From NCBI GenBank assembly GCA_958477465.1, contig CAUEFX010000021.1, forward strand, positions 1 to 56,017: DNA of 56,017 nt, given 5' to 3'. Made by a program: the position numbers and the translations under genes. This DNA is from an uncultured Bacteroides sp. (GTDB taxonomy: Bacteria; Bacteroidota; Bacteroidia; Bacteroidales; Bacteroidaceae). How positions within the stretch are numbered: the first letter of the stretch is position 1; each line of letters opens with the position of its first letter. This document shows positions 33,659 through 42,443 of this stretch, one piece after another. Below the pieces are notes generated by a model that was given only the letters and a program-made list of their open reading frames with translations, had not been told where the DNA came from and did not search any database.

Positions 33659-36241
33659 ATGAGAAAGTACTACGCATTTCTGTTGTTTCTGTTATTCTTT
33701 TTTCAAAATCTGAGTGCCAAACAAATTACACTTGAGGAAGCAGCAGCTCTGGCAAACCGCTTCTTTGCTTCTGCGACTTCTGATTATGGAAGTGACACGC
33801 GTGCATTTTCTCCTGTGTTGACCTTGGTTTATACCTCAGTTGTGCCTGCCGACAGCAAAAATACACGCGCTGTATCAAGTTCGGGATTACCGACCTACTA
33901 TGTGTTCAATAGGGATAATGGAGGATTTGTGATTGTGGCTGCCGATGACCGTGCCCGTTCGGTATTGGCGTATTCATTGACGGGAACTTTTGCTTTGAAA
34001 GACCAGCCTCTGCAGGTGCGGAAGTGGCTTAGCGGCTATGACATGGAGATTGCGCGTTTGTCGGAATTACCGTCTGTTCCGGAGATTATGGGCATGACAA
34101 CCTCTTATGCGGGAGGCATTGCTGCACGTGCTGAAGCAACATCGGTGGTAGAGCCTTTACTGGGTGATATAGCTTGGAATCAGGATACGCCTTTCAATGA
34201 CGAATGTCCTTTCGATAAAAACTACGATATGATTGCTCCTACAGGTTGTGTGGCTACAGCAGCAGCTCAAATTATGAAGTTCTATAATTATCCGACAACG
34301 GGTAAAGGTTCCAAAACTTACGCCTGTGAGAAATTGGGAAAAAAGTTGAGTGTTGATTTTGGTAGCACCACTTATGATTGGGCTAATATGTTGGACGATT
34401 ATAATGGAATGTATAATGAAAAGCAGGCAAAAGCGGTCGCTACCTTGTCTTATCATATCGGTGTATCTTGCAATATGAACTATAGTGTCGAAGGCAGCGG
34501 TGCAACAGCGAAGGATATCGCTACCGGCTTTAAAAATTATTTTTCATACGATAATAACTTGGAATATATAGATCGTACGCATTTTAATGAGAATGACTGG
34601 TCGGATTTTCTGAAGGCTGAGCTAAATGAGAAACGTCCTATCCTTTACTTTGGTGAAGGTCCGAGTGGAGGACATGCATTTGTGTGTGATGGTTATGATG
34701 CCAACGGTTTCTTTCATTTTAATTGGGGATGGGGTGGTAGTAGTAACGGATATTATCAAATTTCGGCACTCGAACCGCAAGACTTGGGCATTGGTAGCGG
34801 ACTGGGAGCTTACAACCATTATCAGTCCATATTGATCGGCATTCAGCCGCCGAGTGAATCTTCCACCCATCTGGCACGCGTGCACTTGAACGGTACTTTT
34901 AGTCTGCTGGAGAAAGAAACGACCCGGGAAGAGACCAATAAAGCAACCGTCGGCTTTTTTAACTATGGATTGCAGAGCTTTTCCGGTGAGGCGATTTTGG
35001 GCCTTTATAAAGAGAATACATTGCTGACCGTTTTGAGTAGCACTGCCATAGGCAGACTCAGTTCTTTGGGAGGTGGAACGGCAGGATTTACTTTCGACGA
35101 GTTTTCTATCCCTGCTTCTATAGAAAATGGTACCTACCGGTTACTGACCGCACAAAAAGAGAATGGCGCATCCGATTATACCGTCATGCTTGCACCCGTC
35201 AACTCTCCGAATTATTATATTGTGGAAGTGACGGACAATAAGGTGAGCTACATAAAACCGGAGTTTAAACCTCTGTTGAGTTTGGTGAAGAAGCCGGAAA
35301 TAATAAGTGCGAATTTATATAAGGGCAGGAAAGCCGCTTTTCGGGTAACTGTGAAGAATGACGGTGAAGAGTTTTACTCTTATATGGGCATTTTGTTGCA
35401 AAAGAAAAGCCTTGATCCGGAGAAAGAGCGTCAATATGTGGGTATGTTCCCTACACGTATTCCCAAAGGTGCCACCCGTACATTCGAGTATAGTACCGAT
35501 GTCATTGAAGTAAGTCCCGGTGATTATGACATCGTGGCTGTTTGTGATGTTGACAATGCATGGAGCACCAGATGGTGGGATTCCATCGGTCCCAGTGAAT
35601 TTGAAGTAACCTCTGCTACGGTATTGGATGAACCTGCCTCTCCGATTTATAATTTGTGGAGCACGGTAACGGTGACTGCCCAGGATGGTTCCGATAAGAT
35701 TTATCCCAATACCAGTATCGTAGTCTCTTCGAAAATAAAAAACAGTGGCGGATATGGTGATGATTCATTTGCTTTACTCTTTTTTAATGACCAGAATCAA
35801 CTTGTGGGCAATTCCAATATCGTAGAATTGTCTTTGGAAAAGGGGGAAACAAAAGATATACGAATCATTCATAAACTGACTTATCCGGTAGGACAGTATG
35901 GAGTCTTGTTGTCTTCCGTAGACGGACTGGTTGCAAATCCGTTAGGACCGGACTTCCTGAACCGGACGACATTCTGGATCCTTCAGAATACAGGATTTGA
36001 AGAAACTGCAACTGAAACCTCCGTCCTGTCTTGCTACGTGAATCAGGATTTATTGTGCCTTGAGACTGATTGCGAAATGGAGAATGTGAATTTGATAGAT
36101 CTATCGGGTAGGGTAGTACGCTCTGCTTCTGCTACCGGCAATAAGGCTGAAATCCGAATAGGAGACTTGCCTTCCGGACTTTATATGATTCAAGCCGGGA
36201 CGGCACAAGGTGTACGATACTGCAAATGGATGAAGAAGTGA
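33659..36241 (+). CDS. C10-family (streptopain-like) cysteine peptidase with a sorting-type C-terminus
   Basis: 860 residues from MRKYYAFLLFLLFFF; signal peptide ending LSAK. An inhibitory prodomain (about 20-150, Spi-like, ITLEEAAALANRFF) precedes the peptidase domain: catalytic C197 in APTGCVATAAAQIMKFYNYP and H339 in SGGHAFVCDGYD, followed by FHFNWGWGGSSNGYY. Then several beta-sandwich domains (about 390-780) and a C-terminal sorting-type domain (LIDLSGRVVRSA...IGDLPSGLYMIQAGT...CKWMKK). Related B. fragilis C10 peptidases (Bfp) can process host or bacterial proteins. Followed by a 21-bp array and a terminator. Confidence 0.93.
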   Translation: MRKYYAFLLFLLFFFQNLSAKQITLEEAAALANRFFASATSDYGSDTRAFSPVLTLVYTSVVPADSKNTRAVSSSGLPTYYVFNRDNGGFVIVAADDRARSVLAYSLTGTFALKDQPLQVRKWLSGYDMEIARLSELPSVPEIMGMTTSYAGGIAARAEATSVVEPLLGDIAWNQDTPFNDECPFDKNYDMIAPTGCVATAAAQIMKFYNYPTTGKGSKTYACEKLGKKLSVDFGSTTYDWANMLDDYNGMYNEKQAKAVATLSYHIGVSCNMNYSVEGSGATAKDIATGFKNYFSYDNNLEYIDRTHFNENDWSDFLKAELNEKRPILYFGEGPSGGHAFVCDGYDANGFFHFNWGWGGSSNGYYQISALEPQDLGIGSGLGAYNHYQSILIGIQPPSESSTHLARVHLNGTFSLLEKETTREETNKATVGFFNYGLQSFSGEAILGLYKENTLLTVLSSTAIGRLSSLGGGTAGFTFDEFSIPASIENGTYRLLTAQKENGASDYTVMLAPVNSPNYYIVEVTDNKVSYIKPEFKPLLSLVKKPEIISANLYKGRKAAFRVTVKNDGEEFYSYMGILLQKKSLDPEKERQYVGMFPTRIPKGATRTFEYSTDVIEVSPGDYDIVAVCDVDNAWSTRWWDSIGPSEFEVTSATVLDEPASPIYNLWSTVTVTAQDGSDKIYPNTSIVVSSKIKNSGGYGDDSFALLFFNDQNQLVGNSNIVELSLEKGETKDIRIIHKLTYPVGQYGVLLSSVDGLVANPLGPDFLNRTTFWILQNTGFEETATETSVLSCYVNQDLLCLETDCEMENVNLIDLSGRVVRSASATGNKAEIRIGDLPSGLYMIQAGTAQGVRYCKWMKK

Positions 36242-36330
36242 TGTAGAGACCGTTTGAGCTGATATAGAGGCTGTTTGTAGTGATATGGAGACTATTTGAA
36301 GTAATATAGAGGTCATTTGAAGTAACCTTT
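36241..36330. repeat. 21-bp tandem array after the C10 peptidase gene
   Basis: Units begin at 36241, 36262, 36283 and 36304, each 21 bp: consensus ATATAGAGGCTGTTTGAAGT plus one base; a degenerate start follows at 36325. The first unit begins at the stop codon. Confidence 0.85.
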
Positions 36331-36343
36331 ACATGCTGTTTTG

Positions 36344-36385
36344 AAGGACATTGGAAGTTTAGAACAACTTCTGATGTCCTTTTTA
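36344..36385 (+). terminator. Terminator of the C10 peptidase gene
   Basis: AAGGACATTGGAAGTT (36344-36359) pairs with AACTTCTGATGTCCTT (36366-36381) with one mismatch; TTTA follows. Confidence 0.8.
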
Positions 36386-36388
36386 CTT

Positions 36389-36440
36389 ATTGGAAAATAG
36401 AACGGTATATTGGAAAAATAGAACGGCATAAGAACGGACG
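36389..36440. repeat. Two 20-21-bp repeats after the nadD 3' end
   Basis: ATTGGAAAA(A)TAGAACGG occurs at 36389 and 36409; GAACGG recurs at 36400, 36421 and 36432. No gene here. Confidence 0.6.
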
Positions 36441-36491
36441 GAGAATTTCGGTGAATGGCATTCCCCGTTTCCGAATAGAGCGGAGCTTGTT

Positions 36492-37070
36492 TTATTTATA
36501 CCGGTGTCGGTGCAGTTCTTCGTAAACTGCCGGATGAAGGAAATAGCGCACATCCTTTCCTTCTGCCAGGGCCTGCCGGATAAAAGTGGAACTAATCTCA
36601 AAGACAGGCGAGTCGACGGTGCGTACGTGTGCCGGAAGCAAGTCCTTGCCCACGGGATACCCGGGACGAGGGTAGACGATCAATTGATTTTCGGCAATGA
36701 TCCGTTCCGATTCGCGCCAGTAACCGAATCTTTGCCAGTTGTCCGAGCCGATGATGAGATGAAATTCCCGATCGGGATAGGCCTTCTTCAAACAGTCCAG
36801 TGTATGTATGGTGTAAGAAGGCCGGGGAAGATGAAATTCAAAATCGGAAGCATGGAAATGCGGATAGTCTCCGATGGCAAGCTGCACCAGCCGGAGACGC
36901 AATTCGTCCGGCCATAATTCGTCCGCTTTCTTTAACGGATTATGAGGGCTCACCACAAACCACACCTCGTCTACTTCGCCAAACTCACAAAGATAATTGG
37001 CCAAGGCAAGATGCCCGATATGAACCGGGTTGAAGGAGCCGCTGAAAATTCCGGTTTTTATTTTCTTCAT
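36492..37070 (-). CDS. nadD: Nicotinate-nucleotide adenylyltransferase
   Basis: 192 residues from MKKIKTGIFSGSF. Adenylates nicotinate mononucleotide to deamido-NAD. Nucleotidyltransferase loop GSFNPVHIGHLALANYL (HxGH), PHNPLKKADELW, HLIIGSDNWQRFGYWRE, and the C-terminal ISSTFIRQALAEGKDVRYFLHPAVYEEL are all typical. Last in the yicC-gmk-nadD run, 64 nt after gmk. A 12-residue longer frame exists but the GIFSGSF start fits the family. Confidence 0.94.
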   Translation of the reverse strand: MKKIKTGIFSGSFNPVHIGHLALANYLCEFGEVDEVWFVVSPHNPLKKADELWPDELRLRLVQLAIGDYPHFHASDFEFHLPRPSYTIHTLDCLKKAYPDREFHLIIGSDNWQRFGYWRESERIIAENQLIVYPRPGYPVGKDLLPAHVRTVDSPVFEISSTFIRQALAEGKDVRYFLHPAVYEELHRHRYK

Positions 37071-37134
37071 AATCGCAGTTGAGGGGTTATTGACAAATAT
37101 CCCCAAAACAGAAACAGCTGCTGTAGAAAGGGGG

Positions 37135-37701
37135 TTACTTACTTAGAAATTCCTTTATGACTCTCAGGGCTTCCGCTTTGGCTGTTTCCAAATCATCATT
37201 GATAATGACTTTGTCGAATTTGGGCGCAAAGCTCAGTTCGTATTCAGCTTTCGCCACACGGCTCTCTATCACTTCCGGGGCATCCGTACCGCGTCCTACA
37301 AGGCGGCGGCGCAACTCTTCTACACTGGGGGGCTGGATGAACAGGGATAAAGCCCGGTCTCCATAGAATCTCTTTATATTGCATCCGCCTACTACATCCA
37401 CATCGAACACCACATTTTGTCCGGCCTCCAATTGTTTCTCTACCTGGGCTTTCAGTGTACCGTAATAGCGGTCCTTGTAAACCTCTTCGTATTCCAGAAA
37501 TTCGTTGTTTGCAATGCGTTGGCGAAATTCATCGGGAGAAAGAAAGAAGTACTCCACTCCATGCTTCTCCTCGCCACGCGGCGGACGGCTGGTTGCCGAG
37601 ATTGAAAATGCAAGATTTAAGTTCTGCTTCAGCAGGTAATTGATAATGGTAGATTTGCCCGAACCCGATGGTGCGGAGAAGATAATTAATTTTCCGTTCA
37701 T
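37135..37701 (-). CDS. gmk: Guanylate kinase
   Basis: 188 residues; phosphorylates GMP to GDP with ATP. P-loop SAPSGSGKSTI (9-19), the GMP-binding SATSRPPRGEEKHGVEYFFLS, and EYEEVYKDRYYGTLK. Middle gene of an operon with yicC (133 nt upstream) and nadD (64 nt downstream). The yicC-gmk order is common across bacteria. Confidence 0.96.
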   Translation of the reverse strand: MNGKLIIFSAPSGSGKSTIINYLLKQNLNLAFSISATSRPPRGEEKHGVEYFFLSPDEFRQRIANNEFLEYEEVYKDRYYGTLKAQVEKQLEAGQNVVFDVDVVGGCNIKRFYGDRALSLFIQPPSVEELRRRLVGRGTDAPEVIESRVAKAEYELSFAPKFDKVIINDDLETAKAEALRVIKEFLSK

Positions 37702-37712
37702 AGTGCTTTATT

Positions 37713-37756
37713 AATTGCCGGTTATGGATACAAGAATTGCCGGTTATGAATACAAA
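37713..37756. repeat. Two 22-bp repeats in the yicC-gmk spacer
   Basis: AATTGCCGGTTATG(G/A)ATACAA(G/A-rich end) at 37713 and 37735, 22 bp apart, differing at two positions. Confidence 0.8.
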
Positions 37757-37834
37757 CTACGAAAGGCGCAAGAGACTGTCTTTTGTGAATTCAGATACTG
37801 TTTGCCATCCGTAGTCTGATTGTTTGTGGCCGAT

Positions 37835-38713
37835 TTACATTACATTCAGTACCTGTTCTTTGATCTGTTCCAATTCGTCTTTCATCTGAACAACGATCTT
37901 CTGCATCTCTGCATGGTTGGATTTACTGCCCAATGTGTTGATCTCGCGGCCCATCTCCTGTGCAATGAAACCTAATTTCTTGCCCTGTCCGCTGCCGCTT
38001 CCCATGGTACTGATGAAATATTTCAAATGATTGCCGAGGCGCTGTTTCTCTTCATTTACGTCCAGCTTCTCTATATAATAGATGAGTTCCTGTTCCAGAC
38101 GGTTCTTGTCGTAATCTACGCTCAGTGTCTTTTCGAGAGCATCTGTTATGCGCTCTTTTATTTTTTCGACGCGTTCTTTTTCATAAGGAGCGATCGATTC
38201 CAGCAGATTCGAGATGTTCGTTATTTTCTCGCGGAACTTCTTTTCCAGCGCGGCGCCTTCCTGTTTTCTGAAATCCACCAGATGGCCGATTGCTTCCTGA
38301 ACGGCTGCGTGTGCGATTTCCCATTCTTCTTCAGACAGCTCTTGGATTTCGGTTTTGGTCAGTACGTCCGGCATGCGGAGCAGCGTCTGAAACCAGTCAG
38401 CGGGAACCGGAATGTTGAGGTTACCGGCAATCTCTTTTATCTGCTTGTAGTAGCCTTCCACCAATGTCTGATTGATGGGAGTGGCACTTTCCGCACTCTC
38501 TTTTTTCTCCACCCAGAGGCTGAAGTCTACTTTTCCACGTTCCAGCGTTCGTGATATCTCATTGCGGATTTCCATCTCTTTTTCACGGTATGCCGGTGCG
38601 ATGCGTGCCGACAAATCCATCGCTTTGCTGTTGAGCGATTTGATCTCTACATTTATTTTCTTATCGGGAAGTTCGGCGGTTGCTTTGCCATATCCCGTCA
38701 TGGATTGTATCAT
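37835..38713 (-). CDS. yicC: YicC-family endoribonuclease
   Basis: 292 residues from MIQSMTGYGKATAELPDKKI, the standard family N-terminus (MIxSMTGYG); 7 extra residues of the longer frame precede the promoter-proximal region. C-terminal part KLGFIAQEMGREINTLGSKSNHAEMQKIVVQMKDELEQIKEQVLNV is the DUF1732 signature. Members are hexameric RNases acting on some small-RNA and mRNA targets. Heads the yicC-gmk-nadD operon. Promoter box at 38732-38739. Confidence 0.93.
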   Translation of the reverse strand: MIQSMTGYGKATAELPDKKINVEIKSLNSKAMDLSARIAPAYREKEMEIRNEISRTLERGKVDFSLWVEKKESAESATPINQTLVEGYYKQIKEIAGNLNIPVPADWFQTLLRMPDVLTKTEIQELSEEEWEIAHAAVQEAIGHLVDFRKQEGAALEKKFREKITNISNLLESIAPYEKERVEKIKERITDALEKTLSVDYDKNRLEQELIYYIEKLDVNEEKQRLGNHLKYFISTMGSGSGQGKKLGFIAQEMGREINTLGSKSNHAEMQKIVVQMKDELEQIKEQVLNVM

Positions 38714-38731
38714 AAAATCGATTGTTTTCTG

Positions 38732-38739
38732 CAAAAGTA
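38732..38739 (-). promoter_or_regulatory. Bacteroides-type -7 promoter box for yicC
   Basis: TACTTTTG on the minus strand, 18 nt before the ATG at 38713. Confidence 0.6.
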
Positions 38740-38784
38740 AGGGATTATTTTAAGATTATTGTCTCAAAACGGAAAAAAATGTAC

Positions 38785-38916
38785 AGGTTTCCGGTCGGGG
38801 GGAGAGCCGGTTTGTCTATGCACCGTGCAAAAGGCAGGTAAGCACGGTGCCCGCTCATGCTGAGGACCGTGCTTGTGGTCCATGAGAAGCGTGCTTATGA
38901 AATGTTGCCTATATGG
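38785..38916. repeat. Degenerate 22-bp tandem array in the yicC-tsaB divergent spacer
   Basis: GTGC ends units at 38828, 38850, 38872 and 38894, exactly 22 bp apart; unit ends are CACCGTGC, GCACGGTGC, GGACCGTGC and AAGCGTGC. Only about eight bases per unit are conserved, and flanking units fade. Several unit ends are nearly self-complementary, so a transcript could fold. It sits in the 330-base gene-free stretch 38714-39043; the rest holds the yicC and tsaB promoters and a repeat of TAATCTGAAAA (38992 and 39029). Confidence 0.7.
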
Positions 38917-39011
38917 CTTGTGTACAAGGATTTTGATTCATCCATGCAATGAATTTTAACTGAAATACGCTTTAATTTGTGCGACAATGTGGTAATCTGA
39001 AAATAATCAGT

Positions 39012-39019
39012 TAAATTTG
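39012..39019 (+). promoter_or_regulatory. Bacteroides-type -7 promoter box for tsaB
   Basis: TAAATTTG on the plus strand, 24 nt before the ATG at 39044; likely drives the tsaB-to-rseP run. Confidence 0.6.
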
Positions 39020-39043
39020 CATCAATTTAATAATCTGAAAATT

Positions 39044-39733
39044 ATGTCGTGTATTTTACATATTGAGACCTCTACCACAGTGTGTTCGGTGGCGGTAAGT
39101 GAAGACGGACAGACGATTTTTGTGCAGGAAGACATGAAAGGTCCTTCGCATGCTGTGTCATTAGGGGTTTTTGTTGACGAGGCTTTGTCGTTTATCGATA
39201 GCCATGCCATTCCGTTGGATGCGGTAGCCGTGAGTTGCGGTCCGGGATCGTATACGGGGCTTCGTATCGGAGTTTCGATGGCCAAGGGGATTTGTTACGG
39301 ACGGAATGTGCCGCTGATCGGCATACCGACACTGGAGGTGTTGTGTGTTCCGGTATTGTTATACCACGAATTGCCGGAAGATGCTTACCTGTGTCCGATG
39401 ATCGATGCCCGCCGGATGGAGGTCTATGCAGCGGTTTATGACCGTGCCTTGAATGTGGTGCGTGCTATCTCTGCAGATATCATCGATGAGAACTCCTATC
39501 TTGATATATTGAACGAGCATCCGGTTTATTTCTTCGGAAACGGTGCCGCTAAGTGCCGTGAGAAGATAACGCATCCGAATGCACATTTTATCGATGATAT
39601 TCATCCGTTGGCTAAAATGATGTTTCCGCTTGCGGATAAAGCGATGGCAAGGCAGGATTATAAGGATGTGGCCTATTTTGAGCCTTTCTATCTGAAAGAG
39701 TTTGTGGCTTCTCTTCCCAAAAAGTTATTGTAG
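39044..39733 (+). CDS. tsaB: tRNA threonylcarbamoyladenosine biosynthesis protein TsaB
   Basis: 229 residues from MSCILHIETSTTVCSVAVSEDG. Partner of TsaD in making t6A37 on ANN-decoding tRNAs. ASKHA fold features: LHIETST near the start, VAVSCGPGSYTGLRIGVSMAKGICYG (about 73-98), and MIDARRMEVYAAVY. The C-terminus is shorter than TsaD and lacks the metal-binding His pair, as expected for TsaB. First of a seven-gene same-strand run. Confidence 0.94.
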   Translation: MSCILHIETSTTVCSVAVSEDGQTIFVQEDMKGPSHAVSLGVFVDEALSFIDSHAIPLDAVAVSCGPGSYTGLRIGVSMAKGICYGRNVPLIGIPTLEVLCVPVLLYHELPEDAYLCPMIDARRMEVYAAVYDRALNVVRAISADIIDENSYLDILNEHPVYFFGNGAAKCREKITHPNAHFIDDIHPLAKMMFPLADKAMARQDYKDVAYFEPFYLKEFVASLPKKLL

Positions 39734-39778
39734 CGTTGCTTTTTCCTCTTTAATTCTTTAATTTTTAAATTCATTTAT

Positions 39779-40390
39779 ATGCAGTATAACACTCAACAGA
39801 AAAGAATGCCTCTTCCCGAATACGGGCGGAGTATCCAGAATATGGTAGATCATGCGTTGACCATCCAAGATCCGGCAGAACGTCAGCGTTGTGCAAATAC
39901 CATCATCAATATCATGGGCAATATGTTTCCTCATCTGAGGGATGTGCCCGACTTCAAGCATAAGTTATGGGATCACCTGGCCATCATGGCTGATTTTAAA
40001 CTGGATATAAAATATCCATACGAGGTGATCCGTGAAGAGAATCTGGAGACGAAACCCGAACCGATTCCTTATCCCAGTACCAAGATACGCTACCGTCATT
40101 ATGGCCGTACGCTGGAGGTGCTGATAAAGAAAGCCTGCGAATTTCCGGAAGGCGATGAGAAGAGAAACCTGGTCGCCCTTATTTGCAATCACATGAAGAA
40201 GGATTATATGGCTTGGAATAAGGATACGGTAGACGACCGTAAGATAGCCGAAGATCTGGATGAACTTTCCGGCGGAAAACTCCGGATGGATGATGATATC
40301 ATTCGTCTGATGGCAGAACGGCTGGCACTGAATTATCGTCCGAAGGTGAACTATAACAATCGGAATAACAATCAGAGAAGGAAATATTGA
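39779..40390 (+). CDS. DUF4290 protein
   Basis: 203 residues; begins MQYNTQQKRMPLPEYGRSIQNMVDHALTI, which I recognise as the Bacteroidetes DUF4290 family. Soluble, mostly helical, with a basic Asn-rich tail (NYNNRNNNQRRKY) that may bind nucleic acid. Its position between tsaB and murA is often kept in Bacteroidetes. No known function. Confidence 0.82.
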   Translation: MQYNTQQKRMPLPEYGRSIQNMVDHALTIQDPAERQRCANTIINIMGNMFPHLRDVPDFKHKLWDHLAIMADFKLDIKYPYEVIREENLETKPEPIPYPSTKIRYRHYGRTLEVLIKKACEFPEGDEKRNLVALICNHMKKDYMAWNKDTVDDRKIAEDLDELSGGKLRMDDDIIRLMAERLALNYRPKVNYNNRNNNQRRKY

Positions 40391-40525
40391 AAGAATGATG
40401 AACAATTGGCGGTCAGTGGTTCGTAGCAAGTAGCAAACACTTGCGGCAGTTGCTCCGGATATTTTCACTGATCACTAATCGCTAACTGTTCATCACCTGA
40501 TCATTAACCACTAATCACTATCCAC
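40391..40525. repeat. DUF4290-murA spacer with reiterated TGATCACTAATC motif
   Basis: CACTGATCACTAATCGCTAAC, then CACCTGATCATTAACC, then CACTAATCACTATCC (about 40465-40522) are variants of one phrase. GATGAACA (40398) and TGTTCATC (40487) form an inverted repeat around the spacer. No promoter seen. Confidence 0.5.
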
Positions 40526-41830
40526 ATGGCTTCATTTGTAATTGAAGGAGGGCATCGGCTGTACGGAGATATCCATCCGCAAGGTGCCAAGAACGAGGTG
40601 TTGCAGATTATCTGTGCAACATTGCTTACAGCAGAAAAGGTGACGGTAAACAACATTCCCGATATTCTGGATGTCAATAATCTCATTCAACTGATGAGGG
40701 ATATGGGAGTAACGGTTGCCAAAGAGGGAATCGATACGTATGGCTTTCAGGCGGAAAACGTGGACCTCGCTTATCTGGCAAGTGATGAATTCCTGAAGAA
40801 ATGTTCCAGCCTGCGTGGCTCGGTGATGCTGATCGGTCCGATGGTAGCCCGTTTCGGCAAGGCAATGATCTCTAAACCGGGAGGCGATAAAATCGGCCGC
40901 CGCCGGTTGGATACGCACTTTGTCGGCATCCAACGTCTGGGAGCCGACTTCAGGTACAATGACGAACGGGGTGTTTATGAAATCACAGCCGACAAGCTGA
41001 CAGGCACCTACATGCTGCTGGATGAGGCTTCGGTGACCGGAACGGCCAATATCGTGATGGCTGCCGTGCTGGCAAAGGGGACGACCACTATTTACAACGC
41101 TGCCTGTGAGCCCTATTTGCAGCAGCTTTGCAAGATGCTGAACCGGATGGGGGCGAAAATCAGCGGCATCGCTTCCAATCTCCTTACGATTGAGGGCGTG
41201 GAGGAATTGCATGGCACGCAACACACCGTATTGCCCGATATGATCGAGGTAGGCAGTTTCATCGGTATGGCTGCCATGACCAAAAGTGAGATTACCATAA
41301 AGAATGTCTCTTATGAGAATTTGGGTATCATTCCTGAAAGCTTCCGCCGCCTGGGAATCAAGCTGGAGCAGCGTGGAGACGATATTTATGTCCCTGCACA
41401 GGAGAGCTATCAGATCGAGTCGTTCATCGACGGCTCTATCATGACCATTGCCGATGCTCCGTGGCCCGGTCTGACACCGGATTTGCTCAGTGTATTGCTG
41501 GTGGTGGCCACGCAGGCCAAGGGCAGTGTGCTGATTCATCAGAAGATGTTCGAAAGCCGGTTGTTCTTTGTGGACAAGTTGATCGATATGGGGGCACAGA
41601 TCATTCTTTGCGACCCGCACCGTGCCGTTGTCATCGGACACAACCACGGGTTTAAATTGCGTGGCGGTAATATGACCTCGCCTGATATCCGTGCAGGTAT
41701 TGCGCTGCTGATTGCAGCAATGAATGCGGAAGGTATCAGCCGTATTCATAATATCGAACAGATAGACCGCGGTTATCAGAATATTGAAGGGCGGCTGAAT
41801 GCTATCGGCGCCAGAATAACACGTATATGA
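40526..41830 (+). CDS. murA: UDP-N-acetylglucosamine 1-carboxyvinyltransferase with Asp at the fosfomycin-target position
   Basis: 434 residues; first committed step of peptidoglycan synthesis. Motifs: GAKNEVLQIICATLLT (20-35), LRGSVMLIGPMVARFGKAM, and the active loop SKPGGDKIGRRRLDTHF (116-132). The equivalent of E. coli Cys115 (PGGCTIGAR) is D121 (codon GAT at 40886-40888), a change known to give natural fosfomycin resistance in other bacteria. C-terminal half LPDMIEVGSFIGMAAM and HNIEQIDRGYQNIEGRLNAIGARI are typical. Its last codons overlap rimM as ATGA. Confidence 0.95.
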   Translation: MASFVIEGGHRLYGDIHPQGAKNEVLQIICATLLTAEKVTVNNIPDILDVNNLIQLMRDMGVTVAKEGIDTYGFQAENVDLAYLASDEFLKKCSSLRGSVMLIGPMVARFGKAMISKPGGDKIGRRRLDTHFVGIQRLGADFRYNDERGVYEITADKLTGTYMLLDEASVTGTANIVMAAVLAKGTTTIYNAACEPYLQQLCKMLNRMGAKISGIASNLLTIEGVEELHGTQHTVLPDMIEVGSFIGMAAMTKSEITIKNVSYENLGIIPESFRRLGIKLEQRGDDIYVPAQESYQIESFIDGSIMTIADAPWPGLTPDLLSVLLVVATQAKGSVLIHQKMFESRLFFVDKLIDMGAQIILCDPHRAVVIGHNHGFKLRGGNMTSPDIRAGIALLIAAMNAEGISRIHNIEQIDRGYQNIEGRLNAIGARITRI

Positions 41831-42366
41831 TAAGAAAAGAAGAAGTATATAAAATAGGAATTTTCAATAAGCCTCACGGCATACACGGTGAATTGTCGTT
41901 CACCTTTACGGACGATATATTCGACCGTGCCGACTGCGGTTACCTTATTTGCCTGCTCGACGGTATTTTCGTCCCCTTTTTCATCGAAGAGTACCGTTTC
42001 CGCTCAGACTCTACCGCTCTGGTGAAGCTCGAAGGGGTGGATACGGCCGAACGTGCCCGTATGTTTACGAACGTAGACGTCTACTTCCCGATAAAGCATG
42101 TAGACGAAGCGGAGCCGGGAGAGCTTTCCTGGGATTTCTTTGTCGGCTTTCGCATGGAGGATGTGAATCACGGCGTGCTGGGTGAAGTGGTGGAGGTGGA
42201 AAACTCTACGGTCAATACACTCTTTGTGGTGGAATGCGCTGACGGGGAAGAGCTGTTAGTGCCTGCACAAGAGGAGTTTATTGTCGGTGTCGATCAGGCA
42301 CACAAACTGATTACAGTCGATTTGCCGGAAGGATTGCTGAATCTTGACGAACTTGAAGAAGAATAA
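41827..42366 (+). CDS. rimM: 16S rRNA processing protein RimM
   Basis: 179 residues. N-terminal RimM domain (KIGIFNKPHGIHGELSFTFTDDIF, about 11-34; the family phrase is G-x-HG-x-G) and C-terminal PRC-barrel (FFVGFRMEDVNHGVLGEVVEVEN...LLVPAQEEFIVGVDQAHKLITVDLPEGLL). Helps 30S head maturation by binding S19. Overlaps murA by four bases (ATGA at 41827). Confidence 0.94.
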   Translation: MIRKEEVYKIGIFNKPHGIHGELSFTFTDDIFDRADCGYLICLLDGIFVPFFIEEYRFRSDSTALVKLEGVDTAERARMFTNVDVYFPIKHVDEAEPGELSWDFFVGFRMEDVNHGVLGEVVEVENSTVNTLFVVECADGEELLVPAQEEFIVGVDQAHKLITVDLPEGLLNLDELEEE

Positions 42367-42396
42367 AATCTGTGTTAATCTGTGTAATCTGTAATG
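42367..42396. repeat. Reiterated AATCTGTGTT motif after rimM
   Basis: AATCTGTGTTAATCTGTGTA followed by AATCTGTAA: three units of 8-10 bp immediately after the rimM stop. No gene in the 77-nt spacer. Confidence 0.6.
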
Positions 42397-42443
42397 GAAA
42401 GAATTTGTGAAATGCTTACATTTGTACGCCATACGATGAAATA

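Noticed and set aside
40532..41749. 405-residue open frame antisense to murA
   Set aside because: MurA on the plus strand has all family motifs; the antisense frame has no recognisable domain, and such shadows are common opposite GC-biased third positions.
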